Assembly: GCF_002847525.1 (NCBI RefSeq)
Contig: NZ_PKKM01000008.1
Span: forward strand, 60,711-124,710
Direction: 5' to 3'
DNA length: 64,000 bases
From: Schaalia odontolytica
GTDB taxonomy: Bacteria; Actinomycetota; Actinomycetes; Actinomycetales; Actinomycetaceae
The notes under the pieces were generated by a model that was not told the origin of the DNA, searched no databases, and saw nothing but the letters and a program-made list of their open reading frames with translations. Every line of letters starts with the position of its first letter. The stretch's first letter is position 1. Both the position numbers and the translations under genes were made by a program. Shown in pieces: positions 43,254-55,108 of this stretch.

Positions 43254-43793
43254 ATGGCACCCCCGATCGATGCCCGCGAAAAGCTTGGCACTGCACTGCG
43301 TCAAGCCCTGATGCAGACCCCCCTGTCAAAGATCTCTGTCAGCGCGCTGACACGTTCCGCAGGGGTCACCCGTCAAGCGTTCTATTACCACTTCAACTCC
43401 CTCAGCGACCTGAATGCCTGGGTTTTCCGCGAGGAAGTCACATCTCGTCTGACCGCCAGTTCGGGAGAATGGCTTGACGCCATTGAGGCGACGATGACCT
43501 GGATGCACGAGCACCGCGACGAGACAGCGTCGGCCATGAAGACCATCGAAGCCAACGACCTATGGGCCTTCCTGGCCTCTCACATCCAGGAACTCATCGA
43601 ATCCCGCCTCCCCGGCTCCGCCACGGCCACCGCGCGCGACGTCGTCGCCCAGCACTTCGCCCTGGCAACCACCGCCCACATGGCTCAGTGGATGCTCTCC
43701 GGCCTCGAGGTCAACCCCTCGCTCGCGATCGCTCGCATGCGAGTGCTCATGACCGACCAGACCACCCCCGCCCTGGCTCGCCTGGCCAAGTAG
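43254..43793 (+). CDS. TetR-family regulator (DhaS-like), first of two paralogues
   Basis: The 179-residue protein has a TetR helix-turn-helix with ISVSALTRSAGVTRQAFYYHF (about 25-45) and a TetR_C_8/DhaS-like helical domain. AAGGAAGGA precedes the ATG at 43254. A paralogue with the same core (VSGLTRTAGVTRQAFYYHF) follows 250 bases downstream. No obvious target gene is adjacent on either side, so the target is unknown. Confidence 0.82.
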   Translation: MAPPIDAREKLGTALRQALMQTPLSKISVSALTRSAGVTRQAFYYHFNSLSDLNAWVFREEVTSRLTASSGEWLDAIEATMTWMHEHRDETASAMKTIEANDLWAFLASHIQELIESRLPGSATATARDVVAQHFALATTAHMAQWMLSGLEVNPSLAIARMRVLMTDQTTPALARLAK

Positions 43794-43840
43794 CGCGGTT
43801 ACTCCCACCAACCGCGCAAGGACAGACAGACAACCTTCTC

Positions 43841-43878
43841 AGCCCCGACCTCGTTCATTCATCGACGAGGCCGGGGCT
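43841..43878. terminator. Hairpin with one exact and one altered motif copy
   Basis: AGCCCCGACCTCGT (43841-43854) pairs with ACGAGGCCGGGGCT (43865-43878) with one G-T mismatch. It follows the first TetR stop. Confidence 0.8.
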
Positions 43879-44042
43879 GAACCATACACTCCCCCAGCTC
43901 GCCCCGCGCTTTCCGGATGCATACAAGCCAATCTGAGCTATACAATTGGTCAGCCGAACATTGCACTGAAATTTCGCGGATCCGCGATTCAGCCTGTACA
44001 GTTTGCTCGTAACCTCTCTTTTCATGTCGACGAGGACCACCC

Positions 44043-44624
44043 ATGCCCCACACCGATGCGAAAACGATGCTCGCGCAGGCGCTGCGCAACGCACTTCAGA
44101 CCGTCCCACTATCGAAGGTGACGGTCTCTGGACTCACGCGCACCGCTGGCGTGACCCGCCAGGCGTTTTACTATCATTTCGCCGACATCCGCGACCTGAC
44201 CGTCTGGGTGTTCAAGCGCGAGGTCGCCGACCAGATCATCGCCCACGCCACCCACGAGGACTGGGCCGACGGCCTGCTCGCCATGTTCACATGGATGCGC
44301 AACCACCCCGAAGAGACGCGCTCCGTCATTGCCTCGCTGTCCATGGAGGATCTACAAATCTTCCTCTACAAGCAGCTGCGCGCCGTCATGGAACCCATCG
44401 TCGACCACTACAGCGACGGCCTCACTGTCACCGCAGACGATCACGAGTTCGTCACCGAACACTTCACGCTCAGCGTGCTCGGCCATGTGTCTCAGTGGCT
44501 CGCCACCGACATGAGCGCCGATCCCGCCATCCTGACCGACAGGATCGCCCGAGTCCTCGACGGACAGGTGCGCCACAGCCTCGAGCTGTTCGCCTCCTCC
44601 CCCCAGGCACCCGCGCGCGCCTGA
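44043..44624 (+). CDS. TetR-family regulator (DhaS-like), second of two paralogues
   Basis: The 193-residue protein is clearly homologous to the preceding TetR protein over the DNA-binding domain (LSKVTVSGLTRTAGVTRQAF) and shares the overall layout, but the ligand-binding halves differ. GAGGA precedes the ATG. A GC-rich dyad around CGCGGATCCGCG (43975-43986, extended by CTGAA/TTCAG) lies upstream and may be its operator. The tandem copies probably arose by duplication and then diverged in ligand. Confidence 0.82.
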   Translation: MPHTDAKTMLAQALRNALQTVPLSKVTVSGLTRTAGVTRQAFYYHFADIRDLTVWVFKREVADQIIAHATHEDWADGLLAMFTWMRNHPEETRSVIASLSMEDLQIFLYKQLRAVMEPIVDHYSDGLTVTADDHEFVTEHFTLSVLGHVSQWLATDMSADPAILTDRIARVLDGQVRHSLELFASSPQAPARA

Positions 44625-44633
44625 ACAAACGTC

Positions 44634-44673
44634 GAACCCCGGCCTCGTTTCTCCGTCAACGAGGCCGGGGTTC
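44634..44673. terminator. Bidirectional terminator between the TetR gene and leuA, inverted motif pair
   Basis: GAACCCCGGCCTCGTT (44634-44649) and AACGAGGCCGGGGTTC (44658-44673) form a perfect 16-bp stem with an 8-base loop. It lies between convergent stops at 44624 and 44695. Confidence 0.9.
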
Positions 44674-44694
44674 GTGTCGTTTATCTGCGATCAG

Positions 44695-48293
<3,599 letters not shown>

Positions 48294-48313
48294 TCGTTGC
48301 TGCAAGCGCTGGC

Positions 48314-48348
48314 GAGGTCCCGGGAAGCAAGTTGCTTCCCGGGACCTC
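48314..48348. terminator. Strong hairpin after lctP
   Basis: Perfect 17-bp arms GAGGTCCCGGGAAGCAA and TTGCTTCCCGGGACCTC are separated by one base, with outer CAAGCG/CGCTTG pairing. No T tract follows. Confidence 0.8.
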
Positions 48349-48390
48349 CCGCTTGTAGGCTCCCAAGACAAGCACCGGAAGGAGACGACA

Positions 48391-49020
48391 GTGAGCAACA
48401 GGTATTCCTTGCGAGTTCCTCGGCTGCGGACGACAGCTCTCGGACGAGGCATCATTGCCCTCGTCGCCGTCACCATGCTGTGCTCGGCGTGCTTGCCCTC
48501 CTCCCGAGGTGCCTCCGGGCGTTCTTCCGGACGAGACACAGGACCTCGCGCATCGCAGATAGACTCTCGATTCCTTGAATTTCCCTACACCTATAAGAAA
48601 ACACCGGAGATCCAAGAGCAGACTGACGATCTGAACAACCGGTGGCCAGCGCTAGCGGCCACGAATGGGCACCTCACCCTTGCATACTCGCGCCAAGTCC
48701 CTTTCATGCCCGACATCGAACCCGAATTTTGGATGACCGGTGTCGCGAACATTTCCGATGATGCAATCACAATGCTCCTTGAGAAGCCCAACAACTACAA
48801 AACCCTGCTGCCCGGCATCTACCCGGACCTGTACAAGTATGTTCCTCAGGACTGCAGCTTCACCAATATCGATCTTCAGCACGCGAACGACTCCCTCCGG
48901 GTTCCTTTATCGTCACCCGGAGTGCCACCAACAATTGATCCGATGATCATCCAGGGCCTCGCAGTGTCACAGGACTGCCATTTGATGGTCATCACCGCCC
49001 TCGGTCACCGCGGCAGCTGA
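48391..49020 (+). CDS. Predicted lipoprotein, unknown function
   Basis: The 209-residue product has a lipoprotein signal (TTALGRGIIALVAVTMLCSAC) and a soluble outer domain with two further Cys residues (in PQDCSF and VSQDCHL) that could form a disulfide. I do not recognise the fold. The GTG start is supported by AAGGAG eight bases upstream. It lies between lctP and lutABC but is separated from lctP by a strong hairpin, so a lactate role is not implied. Confidence 0.72.
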   Translation: MSNRYSLRVPRLRTTALGRGIIALVAVTMLCSACLPSSRGASGRSSGRDTGPRASQIDSRFLEFPYTYKKTPEIQEQTDDLNNRWPALAATNGHLTLAYSRQVPFMPDIEPEFWMTGVANISDDAITMLLEKPNNYKTLLPGIYPDLYKYVPQDCSFTNIDLQHANDSLRVPLSSPGVPPTIDPMIIQGLAVSQDCHLMVITALGHRGS

Positions 49021-49079
49021 GAGCCGCACCTCCACAGACCCCGCATTGCATATCCGCGACCGACACTTCGAGGTGACTC

Positions 49080-49277
49080 ATGAAACGTCCCATCAGGCTT
49101 GTTGCACCATTCCTGCTGAGCGCAGTGCTTACCTCAGCGTGTCTGCCGTACAGCTACGCCCCCTGTACGTTGCCCTCTCGACTGCGCCCCGGCCTCGTCC
49201 ATTTTCGAGGCCGGGGCGACCTCTTGCACACACAGAATCATCGCAAAACTGAAAAACGAAAACTCACCCTGAGCTAA
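49080..49277 (+). pseudogene. Short lipoprotein-signal ORF, possibly a truncated gene
   Basis: The 65-codon frame begins with a convincing lipoprotein signal (MKRPIRLVAPFLLSAVLTSAC) after a GAGGTG ribosome-binding site. Only about 15 residues follow before the frame runs into a motif-pair hairpin at 49185-49218 and ends in basic, unstructured sequence. The signal resembles that of the lipoprotein just upstream, so this looks like a duplicated lipoprotein gene cut short by the terminator. A genuine very small lipoprotein cannot be excluded. Confidence 0.4.
49185..49218 (+). terminator. Motif-pair hairpin inside or after the short lipoprotein ORF
   Basis: CGCCCCGGCCTCG (49185-49197) and CGAGGCCGGGGCG (49206-49218) form a perfect 13-bp stem. 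The left arm holds an exact core copy (49187-49198). Confidence 0.85.
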
Positions 49278-49464
49278 GTCGCGCCCCGAAGGTCCTAAAA
49301 CGCCAAATGAGAGGCCAATTTTCATTGATTAGCAGCAGAGATTTTTCCGCGCGAAATAGCGGGAAAATCGACCTCATCCACATCGTCTGGACACAAACGG
49401 CCGCTGGGACCTCGGACCCAGTCATAACCTGAGTTGGACAGCACCCACGAGGAAGGATCTCCCA

Positions 49465-50262
49465 GTGCGCATCGCTCTCTTTTCCACCTGCCTGGCAGAC
49501 GTCATGTTCCCCCAGGCTGCCCAGGCCACAGTGACCCTGCTTGAACGCCTCGGCCACGAGGTTGTCTTCCCTGAAGACCAGGTCTGCTGCGGCCAGATGC
49601 ACGCAAACACCGGCTACTTCGAAGACGCTGCGAAGATTACCCGCAACCACGTCAAGACCTTCGAGCCCGTGCTCGACGGCCAGTGGGACGCCATCGTCGT
49701 CCCCTCCGGCTCCTGCACCGGTGCAGCGCGCCACGAGCAGAAGGTTGTCGCCGAGCACGTTGGCGACGAGCATCTCGCAAAGCAGTCCCAGCGCATCGCT
49801 GAACACACCTACGACCTCACTGAGCTCATCACCGACGTTCTGGGCCTCGAGGACGTGGGCGCCTACTTCCCCCACACGGTCACCTACCACCCGACCTGCC
49901 ACTCGCTGCGTGTCGCCAAGGTCGGCGACCGCCCCTACCGCCTCCTGCGCGCCGTCGAGGGCCTCACCCTCGTCGACCTGCCCGACGCCGAGGTCTGCTG
50001 CGGTTTCGGCGGCACCTTCGCCATGAAGAACTCCGAGACCTCCACTTCGATGCTCGCGGACAAGGTCACCAACGTGATGTCCACGCGCGCCGAGGTCCTC
50101 GTCATGGGCGACTACTCGTGCCTCATGCACGTCGGCGGCGGCCTCTCGCGTCTCAACTCGGGCATCCGCCCGATGCACCTCGCCGAGATCCTGGCATCCA
50201 CCAAGGATCAGCCCTTCGAGGGCAACATCTCCTTCGCACCCGAAAGCGCACAGGTGATCTGA
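49465..50262 (+). CDS. lutA: L-lactate utilization protein, (Fe-S)-binding (LutA)
   Basis: The 265-residue protein has two CCG-type Cys-rich motifs, QVCCGQMHANTG (about 32-43) and EVCCGFGGTFAMKN (about 176-189), with further Cys in STCL and HPTC. LutA-type subunits of the LutABC L-lactate oxidation complex have this pattern. The GTG start follows GAGGAAGGA. lutB begins one base after the stop, so lutA-lutB-lutC is a single operon. No LutR regulator is adjacent. Confidence 0.92.
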   Translation: MRIALFSTCLADVMFPQAAQATVTLLERLGHEVVFPEDQVCCGQMHANTGYFEDAAKITRNHVKTFEPVLDGQWDAIVVPSGSCTGAARHEQKVVAEHVGDEHLAKQSQRIAEHTYDLTELITDVLGLEDVGAYFPHTVTYHPTCHSLRVAKVGDRPYRLLRAVEGLTLVDLPDAEVCCGFGGTFAMKNSETSTSMLADKVTNVMSTRAEVLVMGDYSCLMHVGGGLSRLNSGIRPMHLAEILASTKDQPFEGNISFAPESAQVI

Positions 50263-50263
50263 C

Positions 50264-51868
50264 ATGACCGCAACGTTCATCGGAATGCCCTCCACCCCCG
50301 AGTCGCACACCGGCGGATGGCGCACCACCGTCACCATCCCTGAGGACACCCTCCGCTGGGGCACGACCTTCCCGGAAGGCGCCCACAAGACCCTGGCCAA
50401 CACCCAGATGCGCCGCAACCTGGGCCACGCCACCCGCACGATCCGCACCAAGCGCGGACAGCGCGTCGCGGAAATGCCCGACTGGGAGGACCTGCGCAGC
50501 GCAGCCGAGGCCGTCAAGTTCGAGGTCGAGTCCCGCATGCCCGAGCTCCTCGAAGAGTTCGAACGCAACGTGACCGCTCGCGGTGGCATCGTCCACTGGG
50601 CGCGCGACAAGCACGAGGCCAACCGCATCATCGCAGACATCATCAAGTCCAAGGGTGTCGACGAGATCGTCAAGGTCAAGTCCATGGCCACCCAGGAGAC
50701 GAACCTCAACGAGTACCTGAAGGAACAGGGCATTCACGCTCGCGAGACCGACCTCGCCGAGATGATCGTCCAGCTGGCCGACGACATGCCCAGCCACATC
50801 GTGGTCCCCGCGATCCACCGAAACCGTTCCGAGGTTCGTGGCATCTTCCTGGATCGCATGGAGGACGCTCCTCGCGACCTCTCCGACGATCCGACCGAGC
50901 TGACCGCCGCGGCACGCTCCCACCTGCGTAAGAAGTTCCTGCACGCCAAGGTTGCTGTCTCCGGCACCAACATGGGCGTCGCGGAAACCGGCACGGTCTC
51001 GATCTTCGAGTCCGAGGGCAACGGCCGCATGTGCTTGACCCTGCCCGACACGCTCATCACCCTGATGGGCATCGAGAAGCTGGTCCCCCGCTTCCAGGAC
51101 GTGGAGATCTTCTCCCAGCTCCTGCCCCGCTCCGCCACCGGCGAGCGCATGAACCCCTACACCTCCATGTGGACGGGCGTCACCCCCGGCGACGGCCCCC
51201 AGGAATTCCACCTGATCCTCATGGACAACGGCCGCACCAAGGTCCTCGCCGACCCGATCGGCCGCCAGGCCCTCGCCTGTATCCGCTGCGGCTCGTGCAT
51301 GAACATCTGCCCGGTGTACCAGCACACTTCCGGCCACGCCTACGGCTCCGTCTACCCGGGCCCCATCGGCGCAATCCTGACCCCGCAGCTCACCCAGGGC
51401 CTCGACGAGCACGATCCCGTGCACACCCTGCCCTTCGCGTCCTCCCTGTGTGGAGCGTGCGGCGAGGTCTGCCCCGTCAAGATCGACATCCCAACGATCC
51501 TTATTCACATGCGTGCGCGCACGGTTGACGTCAAGCGCAACCTTGTGCCGGACGTGTGGGACCTCGCGATGGGCCTGTCTACCCCGGTCATGTCGAACGC
51601 GAAGCTGTGGAAGGCCGCGAACGTGCCGACCAAGGCGACGCGCCTCTTTGCGAAGAAGGGCGCCATCGGCGCACTGCCCTTCCCGGCCTCGCTGTGGACG
51701 CGCGCACGCGACTTGCCGGTCGCCCCGAAGGAAACCTTCCGCGAGTGGTGGAAGCGCACCCACAAGGACTCCGACGCCAACGCGCCGCGCACCGACGCCC
51801 CAGCGACGGGCATCCCGCTCGCGTCCGAGCATGGCATGACCACCAACACGACCCCGAAGGAGGCGTGA
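50264..51868 (+). CDS. lutB: L-lactate utilization protein, iron-sulfur subunit (LutB)
   Basis: The 534-residue protein contains an LUD domain (about 75-310) and a ferredoxin-like 2x[4Fe-4S] module with CIRCGSCMNICPVY and CGACGEVCPVKIDIP (about 340-410). The C-terminal 100 residues are longer than in Bacillus LutB and end in a Pro/Thr-rich tail. It passes electrons from lactate within the LutABC complex. Confidence 0.93.
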   Translation: MTATFIGMPSTPESHTGGWRTTVTIPEDTLRWGTTFPEGAHKTLANTQMRRNLGHATRTIRTKRGQRVAEMPDWEDLRSAAEAVKFEVESRMPELLEEFERNVTARGGIVHWARDKHEANRIIADIIKSKGVDEIVKVKSMATQETNLNEYLKEQGIHARETDLAEMIVQLADDMPSHIVVPAIHRNRSEVRGIFLDRMEDAPRDLSDDPTELTAAARSHLRKKFLHAKVAVSGTNMGVAETGTVSIFESEGNGRMCLTLPDTLITLMGIEKLVPRFQDVEIFSQLLPRSATGERMNPYTSMWTGVTPGDGPQEFHLILMDNGRTKVLADPIGRQALACIRCGSCMNICPVYQHTSGHAYGSVYPGPIGAILTPQLTQGLDEHDPVHTLPFASSLCGACGEVCPVKIDIPTILIHMRARTVDVKRNLVPDVWDLAMGLSTPVMSNAKLWKAANVPTKATRLFAKKGAIGALPFPASLWTRARDLPVAPKETFREWWKRTHKDSDANAPRTDAPATGIPLASEHGMTTNTTPKEA

Positions 51869-51869
51869 C

Positions 51870-52544
51870 ATGAGCACCACCACCATGGACGCGAAGACCG
51901 CGATCCTGGCTCGCGCACGCGACGCCATCTCTCGTTCCCAGCAGGACCGTCCGGTGCGTCCGATCCCCCGCGACTACATCCGCTCCACCGAGCACGCGCC
52001 CGGTTCGCAGGCCGTCATTGACGAAATGATCGAGAAGCTCGAGGACTACTCGGCCAAGGTCGTCGTGGTCTCCAAGGAGTCCGAGGTCGTCGACGCGATC
52101 TCGACCTTCCTGGCCGACCAGAAGGCCACCTCCGTCGTGGTCCCCACCGGCCTGGACGACGCCTTCAAGGAGGCCGCCGCCCGCGACGGCCGCACGGTCC
52201 GCGAGGACAGCCGCGAGCAGTCCATCCCGACGCTGGAGCTCGACCAGATCGATGCCGTCGTCACGCGCTGCCGCGTCGCGATCTCTATCTCCGGCACCAT
52301 CGTCCTCGATGGCGAGCCCGACCAGGGTCGCCGCGCGATCACGCTCGTGCCCGACACTCACGTCGTCGTCCTGCGCGCCTCCGACATCGTCCCCACGGTG
52401 CCCCAGGCCGTCGAGATCCTCGGCAAGAACCCGACCCGTCCGATGACCTGGCTCGCCGGCGGCTCGGCGACCTCTGACATCGAGCTCGTCCGCGTCAACG
52501 GCGTGCACGGCCCCCGCTTCCTGCGAGTCGTCATCGTCAAGTGA
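51870..52544 (+). CDS. lutC: L-lactate utilization protein LutC
   Basis: The 224-residue LUD-domain protein is the third subunit of LutABC. TRCRVAISISGTIVLDG, TLVPDTHVVVL and PMTWLAGGSATSDIELVRVNGVHGP are typical. It starts two bases after lutB and is followed by a terminator. Confidence 0.92.
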   Translation: MSTTTMDAKTAILARARDAISRSQQDRPVRPIPRDYIRSTEHAPGSQAVIDEMIEKLEDYSAKVVVVSKESEVVDAISTFLADQKATSVVVPTGLDDAFKEAAARDGRTVREDSREQSIPTLELDQIDAVVTRCRVAISISGTIVLDGEPDQGRRAITLVPDTHVVVLRASDIVPTVPQAVEILGKNPTRPMTWLAGGSATSDIELVRVNGVHGPRFLRVVIVK

Positions 52545-52562
52545 TCTGATCACGACGTAAGT

Positions 52563-52592
52563 GTGCCCGGCTGCCTCACGGCAGCCGGGCAC
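52563..52592 (+). terminator. Terminator of lutABC
   Basis: A perfect 13-bp stem GTGCCCGGCTGCC/GGCAGCCGGGCAC with loop TCAC. Confidence 0.85.
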
Positions 52593-52641
52593 CATGCTTA
52601 TCGGGGACTACGCCCACCCGCTGTTTTCCTGCGACAGAGTC

Positions 52642-55107
52642 TCAGCGCAGGTAGCGTCCCGTCACCGAGGCCTCGCTGTCCACGATATCGCTCGGAGTAC
52701 CCTGCGCGACGATACGACCACCCTCAATGCCGCCGCCCGGGCCCATATCAATGACCCAGTCAGCGCAACGGATCAGGTCCAGGTCGTGCTCGATGACGAG
52801 GACCGTCGCTCCGTGCTCTATGAGGTGCTGGAGCACGTTCAGGAGGACCTGCACATCATCCGGGTGCAGGCCGATCGTCGGCTCGTCGAAGACGAAGAGA
52901 GTGCCCTCCTGGCGCCTACCCATTTCAGAGGCAAGCTTGAGGCGCTGGGCCTCGCCACCGGAGAGGGCGGGAGTGGCCTCCCCGAGAGTTAGGTAGCCCA
53001 GGCCAAGGCCCGCGAGGGTCTCCAGGATCGCTCCCGCCTTCTTCAGCCCTCGCACGGCCACCCGGGCCTCGTCAACACTCATCGCCAGAATGTCCGGCAA
53101 CGAAAGCCCATCGCGGCGGATCTGCGACGCCTGCGCGCCGTAGCGGCTCCCTCGACAATCTGTGCACTCGATGTCCACGTCGGGCAAAAATTGCACATCC
53201 AGGGTGATCTGCCCGGTACCGTCGCACGTGGGGCATCGAAGCGAACCCGTGTTGTACGAGAATGCACCGGGCTTCAACCCGGCAGCCTGCGCCTCCTCGG
53301 TACGCACAAACGCCCGGCGCAGTTCATCCAGGACACCGGAGTACGTGGCCACGGTCGAGCGCACGTTCACTCCGATCGGCGTCGCGTCGATCAGGTTCAC
53401 CCGTGAGATACCGGCGGCATCCACGTCGCGCACGTGCGCGGGCAAAGGCTCACCAGCAAGGCGCGCACGCAGCGCGGGAACCAGCGACTCAAGGACGAGT
53501 GTCGTCTTACCAGACCCACTGACGCCCGTCACGGCCGTCAACGAACCCAGCGGAATATCAACACTCAGGGGTCGCACCGTGTGGATCTGGTTAGTCTCCA
53601 GGTGAAGCGCACCGCGCCCATCGATATCCGCGCCCTGATCTAACTTCCCCGCTGCACGCTCAACCCGACGCAACCCAGCCATGTACGGGCCGATGCGGGA
53701 CGCGGGGGCGTGGGAGGCCTCGTTGATGGGGCCCTGGAAGATGACGCGACCACCGTCCGCTCCCGCTCCGGGTCCGATCTCGATCAGGTGATCCGCGGCT
53801 GCGAGGACACGTGTGTCGTGGTCGACGACGACAGCGGAATTCCCGTCGGCGAGGAGTTCCCGGATGATCGCCAGGACGCCGTCGACGTTGGAGGGGTGCA
53901 GGCCGATGGTCGGCTCGTCCAGCACGTAGAGGACCCCGGTCGTCCGGTTGCGTACGGCACGGGCGAGCTGCATGCGCTGGCGCTCACCGTTGGACAACGT
54001 CGAGGACGCGCGGTCGAGGGACAAGTAGGACAGGCCGAGCTGCACGAGGCGATCCATCGGCTCGGTCATCTCGTCGACGATGACGCGGGCCATGGGAGCT
54101 ACCTCATCCGGAACGAGGCCGGGGACGCGCTGGACCCACTCGCGCAGCTCCGTGAGCGTGAGGCGCGAGGCCTCGCCCAGGTCGATGCCCTCGATCAGCG
54201 TGGAGCGCACACGTTCCCCCAGGCGCGTGCCGTCGCACGCGGGGCATGTGCGGGTGATGAGGTATTTTTCCACGCGGGCGAGGGCCTTCTCATCTTTCGC
54301 CTTCGACAAGGCGTTTTCGACCGTGGCGACCGCATTGAAGTAGGTGAAGTCCAGCTCCGCGCCACCGGTCTTGGTGGGGACGACGATGTGACGTTTCTCG
54401 GCGGGCCCCTCGTAGACGATCGCTTTCTCCGCATCGCTCAGGTCCCGGAAGGGCACGTTCGTGCGCACGCCCATTTCACGGGCGACGTCCTTCATGAGCT
54501 TCCACATGAGGGATCCCCACGGGGAAACTGCGCCCTCGTCAATAGTGAGGGATTCATCGGGCACGAGGGATGCTCGGTTGACGACGCGCTGGACGCCCGT
54601 CCCCTCACACACCGGGCACGCACCGCCCGAGTTAAATGCCATCTCCTCCGCACCGAGGCCGTAGAAGGAGGCTGCACACTGCGGGCACGTGAGAGGCACT
54701 TCTAGGGCCACGCCCAGCGAGGGCGGGACGCGGTGCCCGTTGGGGCACAGGTAGGAGCCAACGCGTGAGAACAGCAGGCGCAGGTAGTTGAGAAGCTCCG
54801 TCGCCGTACCGAAGGTGGAGCGCACGTCAGGTACACCTGGGCGCTGGCGCAGCGCGAGCGCGGCGGGCACGTGCGCAACCTCGTCGACCGAGGCCTTGGC
54901 AGCCTGGGAGATGCGCCGACGCGTGTAGGTCGCCAGGGACTCCAGGTAACGCCGCGATCCCTCTGCATAGAGCGTGCCCAGGGCCAGGGAGGATTTACCC
55001 GACCCGGACACGCCCGCGACTGCGACGAATTCGTTCAGGGGAACGTCAACGTCCACGTTTTTCAGGTTGTGGACGCGGGCGCCACGTACACGGATGACGC
55101 TGGGCAT
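52642..55107 (-). CDS. UvrA-like ABC ATPase (class II UvrA / UvrA2-type)
   Basis: The 821-residue protein has two UvrA-type ATPase halves: Walker A GVSGSGKSS (near 32) and GVSGSGKTT (near 520), signatures TLSNGERQRM and ALSGGEAQRL, and Walker B segments LYVLDEPTIGLH and LFVFDEPTIGLH. Zinc modules CPACDG and CPTCDGTGQ are present. It is about 130 residues shorter than canonical UvrA (about 950), as expected for UvrA2 paralogues linked to drug or DNA-damage tolerance. The start at 55107 is one base from the era stop, so it is the last gene of the phoH-ybeY-corC-era operon. Being the main uvrA is unlikely because of the length and missing uvrB neighbour. Confidence 0.85.
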   Translation of the reverse strand: MPSVIRVRGARVHNLKNVDVDVPLNEFVAVAGVSGSGKSSLALGTLYAEGSRRYLESLATYTRRRISQAAKASVDEVAHVPAALALRQRPGVPDVRSTFGTATELLNYLRLLFSRVGSYLCPNGHRVPPSLGVALEVPLTCPQCAASFYGLGAEEMAFNSGGACPVCEGTGVQRVVNRASLVPDESLTIDEGAVSPWGSLMWKLMKDVAREMGVRTNVPFRDLSDAEKAIVYEGPAEKRHIVVPTKTGGAELDFTYFNAVATVENALSKAKDEKALARVEKYLITRTCPACDGTRLGERVRSTLIEGIDLGEASRLTLTELREWVQRVPGLVPDEVAPMARVIVDEMTEPMDRLVQLGLSYLSLDRASSTLSNGERQRMQLARAVRNRTTGVLYVLDEPTIGLHPSNVDGVLAIIRELLADGNSAVVVDHDTRVLAAADHLIEIGPGAGADGGRVIFQGPINEASHAPASRIGPYMAGLRRVERAAGKLDQGADIDGRGALHLETNQIHTVRPLSVDIPLGSLTAVTGVSGSGKTTLVLESLVPALRARLAGEPLPAHVRDVDAAGISRVNLIDATPIGVNVRSTVATYSGVLDELRRAFVRTEEAQAAGLKPGAFSYNTGSLRCPTCDGTGQITLDVQFLPDVDIECTDCRGSRYGAQASQIRRDGLSLPDILAMSVDEARVAVRGLKKAGAILETLAGLGLGYLTLGEATPALSGGEAQRLKLASEMGRRQEGTLFVFDEPTIGLHPDDVQVLLNVLQHLIEHGATVLVIEHDLDLIRCADWVIDMGPGGGIEGGRIVAQGTPSDIVDSEASVTGRYLR
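54113..54124 (+). repeat. Dispersed motif copy inside the uvrA-like gene
   Basis: Exact core, read in a third frame as Gly-Leu-Val-Pro, unlike the Pro-Ala-Ser and Glu-Ala-Gly readings elsewhere. Confidence 0.85.
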
Positions 55108-55108
55108 G

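Noticed and set aside
49080..49277. Normal functional 65-residue lipoprotein
   Set aside because: The terminator hairpin lies inside the frame and the tail is unstructured; listed as probable truncated gene instead.
50153..51928. 591-codon minus-strand frame
   Set aside because: Antisense to lutB, whose Fe-S motifs are unambiguous.
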